From Thermanaerovibrio acidaminovorans DSM 6589 (GTDB lineage: Bacteria > Synergistota > Synergistia > Synergistales > Synergistaceae), in the NCBI RefSeq assembly GCF_000024905.1, contig NC_013522.1, positions 1,178,001 through 1,242,000 of the forward strand: a stretch of DNA of 64,000 nucleotides, read 5' to 3'. A program made the position numbers and the translations under genes. The first letter of the stretch is position 1; each line of letters starts with the position of its first letter. The notes under the pieces were generated by a model that did not search any database, was not told the DNA's origin, and saw nothing but the letters and a program-made list of their open reading frames with translations. Positions 1 through 7,772 of this stretch are shown here, piece by piece.

Positions 1-17
1 CAGATCACCCTCCTCCT

Positions 18-1457
18 CTAAACCCCATTCAGGGGATACCCCCCCATCCATAGGAACGCCAGGGACGAGATCACCACCAGGCCCACCGCCACCCAGAGCC
101 GTCGCCCCCGGAACCCAAGCCCCAGGAGGATCCCCAGGGCCAACACCCATAGGGACACCATCTCCAAGGCCGGATGGTAGGGGATCACCCGGGGGAAGGC
201 CCTCCATAGCAGGTCCATGAAGCCCCCATAGGCCTCCGCCACCCACTCCAGGGGCAACACCGGCCAGTCCACCCCAAGCGCCAGCGCCAGGGCCGAGGCG
301 GGGATCAGGAGCCCCAGGTATACGGTGAAGAACGGCATGGCCAGCAGGTTGCTCAGTAGCCCCACCAGGGGGGCGAAGCCGAACCACCGGGACACCAGGG
401 GATAGGTGGCGAACCAGACCGCGGCGGAGATCAGGGGGTACCCGGCCCCACCGAGGCGGGCCCCGTAGCCCAGCAGCACCGCAACGCTCGACACGGATAA
501 CATGAAACCAATATTAAAGCCTAGCCAAGGGTTCACCATCAATACCCCGTAGGCCCCGGAGGCCAGGAGCCCCATCCCCCTGACGCCCCTGCCCAGGGCC
601 ACCCCAAGAAGCCCCACCTGGGCCATGGCGGCGGCCCTCACCGCGCTGGCGGAGAACCCCGCCAGCGCCACGTAGCCCCACAGTGGGATGGAGAGCCAGA
701 TGGACCTGGGACCCCGGAAGAGGGGGATCAGGCTGAAACCGAGGAGTACCAGACCCACGTGAAAACCCGACACGGCCAGCACGTGGGAGGTGCCCCACCG
801 GCGGTGGGCCTCTGTCAGTTCCTGGTCCCTGAGCCCGAAGAGGGCGGCGGCAACGTACCCCCTGCAAAGGGGCGGCAGCTCAAGCAACACCCGCCGCTCC
901 AGGTGGAGCCGCATCTTCAAGAGCCTGGAGAGAACCCCGGATTCCCCCTGGAGGACCGAGATACCCCCCTCGAAGGCCCCCACGGCCCCCTGGGATCTCC
1001 AGTAGACCTCCTGATCGAACCCGTCCCCCTCCGGTGGCTCCAGGGGGACCACCCGGCCCGAGAGCTCCACCCGATCCCCCTCGGAGATGGGGACCCGGCT
1101 GATCACCACCAGCCGCCCCAGGGGGGTGGAGACCAGCCCCGCCTGGCCCCTGCCCCAGGTCCTCTCGTGGACCACGATCCCTTGACATCGGACCTCCGAT
1201 GGCTCTATCCGCCGCTCCACCGCCCAGTACCCCCGGAGCAGCCCCAGAAGGGAGAACGCCAGGACCCAAGGGGCCACCCATGACAATCCCCGAGGCCCCC
1301 CTTGGGCCACCAGGAGGTGTATGAGACATGCGCCCCCCCAGAGGGCCAGCACCGCCGCCAGGCAGGGCCAGAGGGGGACCTGGGTCCTGGCGGCGCTGGC
1401 CCCCAGGACCACCGATAGGGCTGGAAGCAGGGCGGGAGCCTCCGCCAGGGGGCCCAC
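18..1457 (-). CDS. comEC: ComEC/Rec2-type DNA uptake channel, short form without the metallo-hydrolase domain
   Basis: Polytopic inner-membrane protein expected to form the channel that passes single-stranded DNA into the cytoplasm. Hydrophobic helices occupy residues 10-80. A soluble OB-like segment lies at about 85-175. The competence domain follows, with the family motif GTSHVLAVSGFHVGL at 222-236 and more helices to the C-terminus. At 479 aa it lacks the C-terminal beta-lactamase-like domain found in full-length ComEC of about 700-800 aa, and the stop codon is clean. The start is GTG, 4 bases after the comEA stop, so the two are probably cotranscribed. Confident on family; DNA-uptake function is inferred. 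Confidence 0.88.
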   Translation of the reverse strand: MGPLAEAPALLPALSVVLGASAARTQVPLWPCLAAVLALWGGACLIHLLVAQGGPRGLSWVAPWVLAFSLLGLLRGYWAVERRIEPSEVRCQGIVVHERTWGRGQAGLVSTPLGRLVVISRVPISEGDRVELSGRVVPLEPPEGDGFDQEVYWRSQGAVGAFEGGISVLQGESGVLSRLLKMRLHLERRVLLELPPLCRGYVAAALFGLRDQELTEAHRRWGTSHVLAVSGFHVGLVLLGFSLIPLFRGPRSIWLSIPLWGYVALAGFSASAVRAAAMAQVGLLGVALGRGVRGMGLLASGAYGVLMVNPWLGFNIGFMLSVSSVAVLLGYGARLGGAGYPLISAAVWFATYPLVSRWFGFAPLVGLLSNLLAMPFFTVYLGLLIPASALALALGVDWPVLPLEWVAEAYGGFMDLLWRAFPRVIPYHPALEMVSLWVLALGILLGLGFRGRRLWVAVGLVVISSLAFLWMGGYPLNGV

Positions 1458-1461
1458 GGCC

Positions 1462-2169
1462 TTAGGGTGACACCTCCACCAGGGGAGCCATCTTCTCCAG
1501 CTTCTTGGGGCCGATGCCCTTAACCTTCATGAGGTCCTTCACGTCCCGGAAGGGGCCGTTGGCGGTCCTGTAGTCGATTATCGCCTGAGCGGTCTTGTCC
1601 CCCACCCCCGGCAGGGACTTTAGCTCCTCGAGCCCCGCCCGGTTAACGTTGACCTTTCCGGCCGGGGCCGGGGAGGGGACTGGACTTGAAGGGGATCTCA
1701 CCCCCCCTTGGGGGGGCGGGGGCGCCGAATGGGAGCTCATCCGGCTTGAGGCGGTGGGCGGTGGGGCGGCCCCGGCGGGCTCACCCTTGAAGGGGACCCG
1801 AACGTGGTCCCCATCGCTCAAGGGGCTCGCCATGTTTATGGCCTCCAGGTCCGCCCGGACGGCGGGACCTCCGGCGGCCTCCACCGCCACGTAGACCCGG
1901 CTCCCCGGGGGCACCTTCACCACCCCCGGACGGATCACCGCCCCGGTGACGTACACCACCCACTGGTCCTCCTGGGCCACATCAGGCTTTCCCTCCTGGG
2001 CCCCCCGGGACGCCCGGGGCGGATCGGTGATCCTGGTCATGTCCCCCGCCACGTTACGCCCCTCACCGGTGTCGAACCGGCCGGAGAAGGCCCACATGAG
2101 GAGAAACGCCAGGGCGAAGCACCCCAGGGCCCCCACTGCGATCCAAAGGGACCTGCGATCCACCTTCAA
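1462..2169 (-). CDS. comEA: ComEA-type DNA-binding competence protein
   Basis: Membrane-anchored DNA receptor of the natural-transformation apparatus. Residues 8-29 form one N-terminal membrane helix. A SLBB-like domain lies at about 70-127 (VYVTGAVIRPGVVKVPPGS). A Pro/Ser-rich linker covers about 130-170. Two helix-hairpin-helix motifs follow at 173-235 (VNVNRAGLEELKSLPGVGDK and KVKGIGPKKLEKM). Domain order and length (235 aa) match ComEA. The start is TTG, with a GGAGGGG ribosome-binding site 7 bases upstream. It sits between miaB and comEC on the same strand; the comEA-comEC order is the usual one. Confidence 0.92.
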   Translation of the reverse strand: MKVDRRSLWIAVGALGCFALAFLLMWAFSGRFDTGEGRNVAGDMTRITDPPRASRGAQEGKPDVAQEDQWVVYVTGAVIRPGVVKVPPGSRVYVAVEAAGGPAVRADLEAINMASPLSDGDHVRVPFKGEPAGAAPPPTASSRMSSHSAPPPPQGGVRSPSSPVPSPAPAGKVNVNRAGLEELKSLPGVGDKTAQAIIDYRTANGPFRDVKDLMKVKGIGPKKLEKMAPLVEVSP

Positions 2170-2192
2170 GCCCGCTCCCCTCCCCTCTCAGC

Positions 2193-3494
2193 CTATATCA
2201 GCTCTCCCTGAAGATACCAGGCCAGGGCGGAGGTTATCCTCACCGGCACCTCCTCCCCCACCTTGGACGGCCCCTTGAAGAGGACCACCTTGTCCTGGGG
2301 GGTCCTCCCCTGCCACATCCCTTCCCCCTTGGGCGCCGGACCCTCCACCAGCACCGGGTAGACCCGGCCCACCTTGGACAGGTTTATCTCCAGGGATATG
2401 CGGGCCTGGAGCTGGTTAACCCGGTTGAGGCGCTCAGCCTTGGTGGACACGTCCAGGTGCCCCTCCATCCGCTCCGCCCTGGTGCCCGGCCTGACCGAGT
2501 AGGCGGCGGTGTGCACCAGGTCGAACCGGACCTCCTCCAGAAGAGACAGGGACTTCTCGAAGTCCTCCGGGGTCTCCCCTGGGAAGCCCACGATCAGGTC
2601 CGAGGTTATCCCCACCTCGGGCAGGTTATCCCTCAGCAGGGCCACCATGGACAGGTACTCGTCCCGGGTGTAGCCCCGGCCCATCAGCTTGAGCACCCGG
2701 TCGCTGCCGGACTGGACCGGCAGGTTTATGGAGGGGCACACCTTCTCGCAGCGGACCATCACATCCACCAGCTCCCTGGAGAAGTCCACCGGGTGGTTGG
2801 TGGCGAACCTAACCCGGGATATGCCCTCCACCCGGGCCACCATCTCCAGAAGCCCGGGGAACTGGGGTCCCCCCGGCAGGTCCTTCCCGTACCGGTTCAC
2901 GTTCTGCCCCAGGAGGGTGATCTCCCGGACGCCCCTGGCAACCAGCTGGCGGACCTCCTCCACTATCCCCTCCGGGTCCCGGGACCTAAAGCGCCCCCTC
3001 ACGTAGGGGACGATGCAGTAGGCGCAGAAGTGATCACACCCGTGGGCTATGGTGACGTAGCCCCTCACGGCCCCCTCCTCCACGTGGGGGGTGCAGCAGA
3101 GGTCGTCCACCTCCCGGGGATCCTCGTCCAGGAGCAGCCGAACCTCCCCGTCCGCCATGGACCTCTCGAGCGCCTCCGGAACCTTTCCAAGGTGCCTAGG
3201 CCCCGCCACCACCTTGACCCAGGGGAAGCGTCGGGCCAGCTCCCTCCCGGTCCTCTGGGCCATGCACCCCACCAGGGCCACCAGCGGCCGCTCCTTGGAC
3301 CGGCTGTGGCGGCCTATCTCGCTCAACACCTTCTGCTCCGCCTTGTCCCTTATGCTGCAGGTGACGTACACCTCCACGTCCGACCCGCCAGGCTCCCCTT
3401 GGGTCCAGCCCATGCCAAGAAGGGCGGCCCGGAGCTTGTCCGCGTCGTACACGTTCATCTGGCAGCCGAAGACGTTTATATTGAAAGTACCCAT
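2193..3494 (-). CDS. miaB: tRNA-2-methylthio-N6-dimethylallyladenosine synthase MiaB
   Basis: Radical-SAM methylthiotransferase that adds the 2-methylthio group to i6A37 of tRNAs reading UNN codons. The N-terminal UPF0004 domain supplies auxiliary-cluster cysteines C11 (FGCQMN), C46 and C77. The radical-SAM motif CxxxCxxC is C153/C157/C160 (HGCDHFCAYC). A TRAM domain ends the protein near residue 430. I chose the ATG preceded by GGGGAGG, giving 433 aa, the usual length; an open frame continues further upstream but shows no homology-like sequence. A divergent promoter region separates it from the plus-strand gene at 3579. Confidence 0.95.
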   Translation of the reverse strand: MGTFNINVFGCQMNVYDADKLRAALLGMGWTQGEPGGSDVEVYVTCSIRDKAEQKVLSEIGRHSRSKERPLVALVGCMAQRTGRELARRFPWVKVVAGPRHLGKVPEALERSMADGEVRLLLDEDPREVDDLCCTPHVEEGAVRGYVTIAHGCDHFCAYCIVPYVRGRFRSRDPEGIVEEVRQLVARGVREITLLGQNVNRYGKDLPGGPQFPGLLEMVARVEGISRVRFATNHPVDFSRELVDVMVRCEKVCPSINLPVQSGSDRVLKLMGRGYTRDEYLSMVALLRDNLPEVGITSDLIVGFPGETPEDFEKSLSLLEEVRFDLVHTAAYSVRPGTRAERMEGHLDVSTKAERLNRVNQLQARISLEINLSKVGRVYPVLVEGPAPKGEGMWQGRTPQDKVVLFKGPSKVGEEVPVRITSALAWYLQGELI

Positions 3495-3513
3495 GTCTAC
3501 CTCCCCGTCAAGG

Positions 3514-3543
3514 TTGCTACACCACGGATAAGAGTCTATCATA
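3514..3543. promoter_or_regulatory. overlapping divergent promoters for miaB (-) and the small secreted-protein gene (+)
   Basis: On the plus strand TTGCTA (3514-3519), a 17-base spacer and TATCAT (3537-3542) make a good sigma70-type promoter for the gene at 3579. On the minus strand TATGAT (complement of 3538-3543) covers almost the same bases and can serve miaB, although its -35 region (CCCTTT) is weak. The two -10 boxes overlap, so the polymerases would compete. Confidence 0.55.
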
Positions 3544-3578
3544 TCCGGGGCTTTCGTAAGAAAGGGGGTTGCATCCCG

Positions 3579-4013
3579 TTGAGGATCCCATGGATGATAG
3601 CTTTGGGGACCCTGCTGGTGGCCAGCGGGGCGTACGCTGGGGACTTCACCCTCACGGCGGAGAGGACCATCCCGGTCACGTCCAAGAGGGACCAGGGTAA
3701 CCTTTGGATCCGCCGGGAGTACCGGGATACCAGAGGGACCAGGTTCCAGGTCCAGGTGATGCGGGGCAAGGTGTTCGCCTCCTGGGGCGTGAGTCCCAGG
3801 GATGGGGAGGGGTCCGACGCCCCCCTGGGCTTCGGCGCCACCTACAGGACGGTGGAGATCCCCCAGGGGCTTGCGGTGGTGGAGCGGCACCCCATGTGGG
3901 GGCTCTCGGTGGTGCTGAAGGCGGGGGAGTCGGTGATAACCGTGGAGACCCAGGACGGGGCCGAGGAGGACGCCCTCCGACTGGCGGAGGAGCTGGCGAC
4001 GGAGGACAGGTGA
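3579..4013 (+). CDS. small secreted protein of unknown function
   Basis: I do not recognise this family. With the TTG start, which has a GGGGG site about 9 bases upstream, the product is 144 aa; an in-frame ATG at 3594 would give 139 aa. Residues 1-20 form a short signal peptide (hydrophobic MIALGTLLVASGAYA, then GDF), so export across the inner membrane is likely. The mature part is about 125 aa, predicted mostly beta, with no cysteines and no repeats. It is the only plus-strand gene in the window, flanked by a divergent promoter and a strong convergent hairpin, so it is its own transcription unit. Codon usage looks like its neighbours. Confidence 0.75.
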   Translation: MRIPWMIALGTLLVASGAYAGDFTLTAERTIPVTSKRDQGNLWIRREYRDTRGTRFQVQVMRGKVFASWGVSPRDGEGSDAPLGFGATYRTVEIPQGLAVVERHPMWGLSVVLKAGESVITVETQDGAEEDALRLAEELATEDR

Positions 4014-4019
4014 TAAGGC

Positions 4020-4050
4020 CGGGGGCGGCGGGTTGAACCCGCCGCCCCCG
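4020..4050. terminator. strong hairpin between convergent genes
   Basis: A perfect 13-bp stem (CGGGGGCGGCGGG, loop TTGAA, CCCGCCGCCCCCG) lies between the stop of the plus-strand gene (4013) and the stop of rubredoxin (4068). Neither side has a clear U-tract, so it may act as a bidirectional terminator or an RNA 3'-end protector. Confidence 0.6.
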
Positions 4051-4067
4051 AAGTTACAAGAATAGGT

Positions 4068-4229
4068 TCACTCGGACTCCTCGAACATGTCCTTGCCCAC
4101 GCCGCAGACCGGGCAGACCCAGTCGTCGGGGATCTCCTCAAAGGGAGTGCCCGGGGCAATTCCGGAGTCCGGGTCCCCGTTGGCCGGGTCGTAAACGTAG
4201 CCGCAGACGGTGCAGACGTACTTCTTCAT
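4068..4229 (-). CDS. rubredoxin
   Basis: Small cytoplasmic electron carrier with one iron bound by four cysteines. The 53-residue product begins [15 protein letters not shown] and has the two CxxC pairs typical of rubredoxin: C6/C9 (VCTVCGY) and C39/C42 (VCPVCGVGK). Length matches the family (about 52-54 aa). A GGGGAGGT ribosome-binding site precedes the ATG. It is monocistronic, with its own extended -10 promoter, and converges on the secreted-protein gene. In anaerobes rubredoxin commonly feeds oxygen- or peroxide-detoxifying enzymes; no such partner is adjacent. Confidence 0.96.
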   Translation of the reverse strand: MKKYVCTVCGYVYDPANGDPDSGIAPGTPFEEIPDDWVCPVCGVGKDMFEESE

Positions 4230-4265
4230 GTATCATACCTCCCCGCAAGGGATTGTGTGTAGCCC

Positions 4266-4274
4266 ATTATATCA
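4266..4274 (-). promoter_or_regulatory. extended -10 promoter of rubredoxin
   Basis: The minus strand reads TGATATAAT, a consensus TATAAT with the extended TGn element, about 37 bases upstream of the rubredoxin ATG. No -35 at standard spacing is convincing: TTGACC lies 14 bases upstream, which is too close. Confidence 0.6.
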
Positions 4275-4300
4275 GAGAAATGGCAGGTCAATGGACCTCC

Positions 4301-5410
4301 TCAGCGGATGACGAACATCTCCCGGGGCAACGGGGAGGATAGGCACTCCACCCCCTGGGAGGAGATCAAATAGTCATCCTCCACCCGTAGCCCACCCTTG
4401 CCCTCCAGGTATATGCCGGGCTCCACGGTTATCACATCCCCCGGGGCCAGCACGTCCTGGCTCCGGCTGGAGACCCGGGGGGCCTCGTGGACCTCGAGCC
4501 CCAGCCCGTGGCCCAGCCCGTGGGAGAACAGGTCCCCCATTCCAGCCTCCTGGATGACCCGCCGGGCCGCCTGGTCCACCTGAGAGGCCTGCCTCTCCCC
4601 CTCCATCAGGGCCCTGACCGCCTGGTCCTGGGCTGCCACCAGCACCTGGTAGACGTCCCTTGCCCAGGGGTCCAGGGACCCGACCGCCACGTTCCGGGTG
4701 ACGTCGCATACGTAGCCCTGGTAGCGGGCCCCGAAGTCCACGGTGAACCACTCCCCCTGACAGAGGACCCTATCGGTGGGGACCCCGTGGGGCAGGGCGC
4801 TCCTTGGCCCGGAGGCCACTATGAAGGAGTGGCTCCCCCAGCCCCCCTCGGCGCCGGAGGATACTATCTTCTGCTCCAGCATGGAGGCGAACTCCCTCTC
4901 GGTCATGCCCGGGCTCGCCAGGCTCAAGGTCTCCAGGAACGCATCGGCGCAGATCCTGGCCGCCTCGGCGATCAGGTCCGCCTCCCGCCTGTCCTTGGTG
5001 CGCCTAAGCTCGGGCATGAAACGGGAGCAGTCCACCAGGGAGCCCCCCAGGTGGGAGTGGAGCTCCAGGAACGTGGAGTGGAAGATCCTGTCCGCCTCGA
5101 ACCCCACCCGGCGGAGCCCCATCCGCCTTATCCTGTCCAGCAGGGCCTCGTTTAACGACCGGCCCCCCTGGTCCTCCACCTCGAAGGGGCTCTGGGACCT
5201 GGCCTGGGCCAGGTAGCGACCGTCGGTTATGAGGACTCCCCCATGGCGGCTGACCAGAAAGGCAGCGCTACTACCCCGATACCCGCTAAGGTAGTAGGCG
5301 CTCTCCCAGTTGAGCCCCTCCACCACCAGGACGAAGAATCCGTCCAACCCCTCCCGGTCCATCATGGACAGGAGCCGCCCAACCCTCTCGGCATAGACGT
5401 CGAAGACCAC
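4301..5410 (-). CDS. M24-family aminopeptidase (Xaa-Pro aminopeptidase-like)
   Basis: Dinuclear-metal peptidase of the pita-bread fold, probably releasing N-terminal residues next to proline in the cytoplasm. An N-terminal creatinase-like domain (1-125) precedes the catalytic domain. Metal ligands are visible: two Asp in VDFGARYQGYVCDVTRN, His in SHGLGHGLGLEVHEAPRVS, and two Glu in TVEPGIYLEGKGGLRVEDDY. Length 369 aa is standard for short bacterial PepP/PepQ-like enzymes. The GTG start has a GGAGG 10 bases upstream and lies 4 bases after the stop of the AIR-synthase-like gene, so the two are cotranscribed. A peptide-catabolic role fits an amino-acid fermenter. Confidence 0.9.
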   Translation of the reverse strand: MVFDVYAERVGRLLSMMDREGLDGFFVLVVEGLNWESAYYLSGYRGSSAAFLVSRHGGVLITDGRYLAQARSQSPFEVEDQGGRSLNEALLDRIRRMGLRRVGFEADRIFHSTFLELHSHLGGSLVDCSRFMPELRRTKDRREADLIAEAARICADAFLETLSLASPGMTEREFASMLEQKIVSSGAEGGWGSHSFIVASGPRSALPHGVPTDRVLCQGEWFTVDFGARYQGYVCDVTRNVAVGSLDPWARDVYQVLVAAQDQAVRALMEGERQASQVDQAARRVIQEAGMGDLFSHGLGHGLGLEVHEAPRVSSRSQDVLAPGDVITVEPGIYLEGKGGLRVEDDYLISSQGVECLSSPLPREMFVIR

Positions 5411-5414
5411 GGGA

Positions 5415-6395
5415 TCAACCTCCGTTCCTGTTCCTCTTAAGAAGTCCCCAGAGCTCCTCCTTCACGCTGACCTCCCCGCTGAAGGGCTCATCCAACACCT
5501 CCCCCACCACCGACCAGGGTATCCCCGCCCGATGGAGCCTCCTCTCCGCCTCCTCCAGCCCCTTAGGGGGCAGGAAGGCCAGGAGGCTACCGGAGGAGAT
5601 TAGGCATGTGGGGTCAAACCCAAGTTGAGACGCCGCCCGCCGGGTCAGGGGGTGAATTGGTAGGTCCCCCTCCAGGCGGACCTTGAGGCCCGTTAGGCTC
5701 TCCACCTCCCCCAGGCCCCCCAGGAAGCCCCCCTCGGTGGGGTCGTGCATGAAGGACGCCAGATCCCTGAGGAGGGCCGCCTCGGGGACCACCGAGGTGA
5801 GCTCCCCCCAGGACCGGACCTCCTCCAGCTCTTCCCCGGAGAGGAACCCCAGCAGATCCTCCCGGTCGTGGGCCAGGATGCTCATCCCCTCTATGCCCAG
5901 GTGCTTGGTGACCAGCACCAGGTGACCGGGCCTCACCTCCGAGGCGGACAGGACCCGCTGGGCGGAACCTATCATGGCCCCCATGAGGACCGGGCTGTCG
6001 TACCGGTCGTTGAACTCCGTGTGCCCCCCCGCCACCGCCACGCCTATGCGGCAGCACTCCCGGTGGATCTCCTCCATGATGGCCGAGGCGGCCTCCACCC
6101 CCATGGACGGGGGGATGATCATGGTCACCGCCAGGAACATGGGCTCACCACCCTTAGCGGCCACGTCGTTGGCGTTGACCCGGACCAGCAGACGTCCCGC
6201 CCCCTTCACGGCCCCCACGATGGGATCTGAGGTGAAGATCAGGTACCTGTCACCGGGCCACTTTATAACCGCCGCGTCCTCCCCGACGCAGGGGCCTATT
6301 ATCAGGTCCTCCCGGCTACAGCCCCCGTAGGGGAAGACGCACCGGGAGAGGAGCTCCGGCGGGAGCTTGCCCGCCAGCGAACACGTCAAGGCCAA
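5415..6395 (-). CDS. AIR-synthase/HypE-like ATP-binding protein
   Basis: Member of the PurM/HypE/SelD/ThiL-type ATP-grasping fold; the exact substrate is unknown. Visible signatures are GKLPPELL at the N-terminus, the acidic GPCVGEDAAVI strand, VNANDVAAKGGEP and VAVAGGHTEF. It lacks the C-terminal cysteine tail of true HypE, and no hyp genes are nearby, so I do not call it hypE. I chose a TTG with GGGAGG 9 bases upstream (326 aa). A TTG at 6401 and an ATG at 6419 are alternatives and would overlap queH. It lies between queH and the M24 peptidase in a compact operon. Confidence 0.8.
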   Translation of the reverse strand: MALTCSLAGKLPPELLSRCVFPYGGCSREDLIIGPCVGEDAAVIKWPGDRYLIFTSDPIVGAVKGAGRLLVRVNANDVAAKGGEPMFLAVTMIIPPSMGVEAASAIMEEIHRECCRIGVAVAGGHTEFNDRYDSPVLMGAMIGSAQRVLSASEVRPGHLVLVTKHLGIEGMSILAHDREDLLGFLSGEELEEVRSWGELTSVVPEAALLRDLASFMHDPTEGGFLGGLGEVESLTGLKVRLEGDLPIHPLTRRAASQLGFDPTCLISSGSLLAFLPPKGLEEAERRLHRAGIPWSVVGEVLDEPFSGEVSVKEELWGLLKRNRNGG

Positions 6396-6397
6396 CC

Positions 6398-6961
6398 TCA
6401 AACACCTCCCATGGACCATAGGCAGCCGCACCACCGCTGCCTGTAGAGCCCAAGACGCCGGCTCTCCGAAACGGACTTCTTGAACCCGTCCCCCTTGCGC
6501 CACACCCTCTCCACCCACCGGATCCCGAAGAGGGAGGACACCGCGAACCCTATGCGGTTTATCCCGGCCGGGTCCTTGTGAGGGCTTATGGTCAAGGTGG
6601 TGCACATGTGGTCGAAGCCCCCCGCCACAGCCCTTTTGGCACACTGGAGCAACTGGAGGGCGAAGCAGAGGCCGCAACGGCCCCCGCCCTCCACCTCCCC
6701 CTCAAGACGCCGGGTCCTGTCCATCCACCCCTCCGGGTCGTAGGGCTCGAACAGCACGTCCCCATCCAGGTGGCGGGCCAGGGCCTCCACCGCCCGGGCC
6801 CTCAACAGGTACTCGTCCCCAGGGTGCACGTTGGACCCGTAAAAGTAGCCGGTGACCATAAAGTCCTCCATCAGCCTGGGCCATGGCACCGTGGCATCCG
6901 GGGCGCAACATATGTGCAGAAGCAGCTTAGGCTTCGGGGGTCTCCTCAAGCTCTGCCCCAT
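6398..6961 (-). CDS. queH: epoxyqueuosine reductase QueH
   Basis: Reduces epoxyqueuosine to queuosine in tRNA, the last step of queuosine synthesis; QueH is the cobalamin-free alternative to QueG. Family residues are present: C18/C19 and D22 in HICCAPD, C96/C99 in GGRCGLC, and C178/C180 in WCGC near the C-terminus. These are the expected ligands of its iron-sulfur centre. I chose the ATG with AGGAGG upstream (187 aa), which overlaps trmI by 35 bases. tgt, the earlier enzyme of the pathway, is in the same window at 61782-62885. Confidence 0.93.
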   Translation of the reverse strand: MGQSLRRPPKPKLLLHICCAPDATVPWPRLMEDFMVTGYFYGSNVHPGDEYLLRARAVEALARHLDGDVLFEPYDPEGWMDRTRRLEGEVEGGGRCGLCFALQLLQCAKRAVAGGFDHMCTTLTISPHKDPAGINRIGFAVSSLFGIRWVERVWRKGDGFKKSVSESRRLGLYRQRWCGCLWSMGGV

Positions 6962-7772
6962 CCTCCCCCCTCCTGGAGCGCCGCTGTTCAACCCCATCGT
7001 AGAGTCCCTCCTGGGACTTGCTGGCGAAGATGAGGTAGCCCGTGTGCCCCACCATCATGTCCTCGGGACGGATCCGCCGGGGATCCGTCTTGAGGTACCG
7101 GAGCAGGATCTCCAGCACCTGGGGGTCCGCGAAGTGGTTATCCCTGAGGGCGTCCAAGGTCCTCTCGATCTGGTTGAAGGTGGGGACCAGGATGGCTATC
7201 CGGTTACCGGGGGCCAGGGCCTCCCGGGCCTTGTCGATGTAGTCCCAGGGAGTCGGCAGGTCAAGGAATACCGCGTCCACGTCCCTCTCGTCGAACCCCT
7301 CGTCCAAGGAGCGCACCTTGAACGAGATCCGGTCCGCCACCCCCCACCGCTCCGCGTTCCTCATGGCCAGCTCCGAGAACTCCTGGCGCCGGTCGTAGGT
7401 GTAGACGTGCCCCTCATCCCCCACGAAGTGGGCGAAGACGCAGGTGAGCCCCCCCGAGCCGGTGCCGCACTCCACCACCCGGGAGCCGGGGCCTATGTTG
7501 AGGTGCATCAACACGAACCCCGCCTCCTTGGGGAACACTATCTGGGTGTTCCTCTTTATCCTGCGGGTGTACTCCCCCAACGTGGGCCTCAGCAGTGCGA
7601 AGGCCTCCCCGCTGTGGCTCCGTACCACGTCACCGTAATCATGCCCCACGAAGTCATCGTGCCGTAGTTGCCCCAGCCTGGACCCCTGGACCGCCCCCTT
7701 GGACAGCTTGAGGAGGAACGAGTCCCCCTTCCGGGGGGACCATAGGAACACCAGATCCCCGTAGTTAAGCAT
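6927..7772 (-). CDS. trmI: tRNA (adenine-N1-)-methyltransferase TrmI
   Basis: SAM-dependent enzyme that makes m1A58 in the T-loop of tRNAs. This modification stabilises tRNA and is common in thermophiles. A small N-terminal beta domain (1-65) is followed by a Rossmann methyltransferase domain. The SAM-binding motif is VVECGTGSGGLT, and the active-site strand is FLDLPTPWDYI. The product is 281 aa from an ATG that overlaps the transketolase stop by 8 bases, so translation is probably coupled. A short basic/acidic tail follows residue 255. Confidence 0.92.
   Translation of the reverse strand: MLNYGDLVFLWSPRKGDSFLLKLSKGAVQGSRLGQLRHDDFVGHDYGDVVRSHSGEAFALLRPTLGEYTRRIKRNTQIVFPKEAGFVLMHLNIGPGSRVVECGTGSGGLTCVFAHFVGDEGHVYTYDRRQEFSELAMRNAERWGVADRISFKVRSLDEGFDERDVDAVFLDLPTPWDYIDKAREALAPGNRIAILVPTFNQIERTLDALRDNHFADPQVLEILLRYLKTDPRRIRPEDMMVGHTGYLIFASKSQEGLYDGVEQRRSRRGEDGAELEETPEA

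Noticed and set aside
3495-3890. Upstream extension of the miaB reading frame
   Set aside because: The open frame continues to 3890, but it lies antisense to the secreted-protein gene, while ATG 3494 has a good ribosome-binding site and gives the normal MiaB N-terminus.
4005-4060. Possible small RNA or attachment site at the 13-bp stem
   Set aside because: No integrase, no direct repeats and no tRNA nearby; a convergent terminator explains it better.
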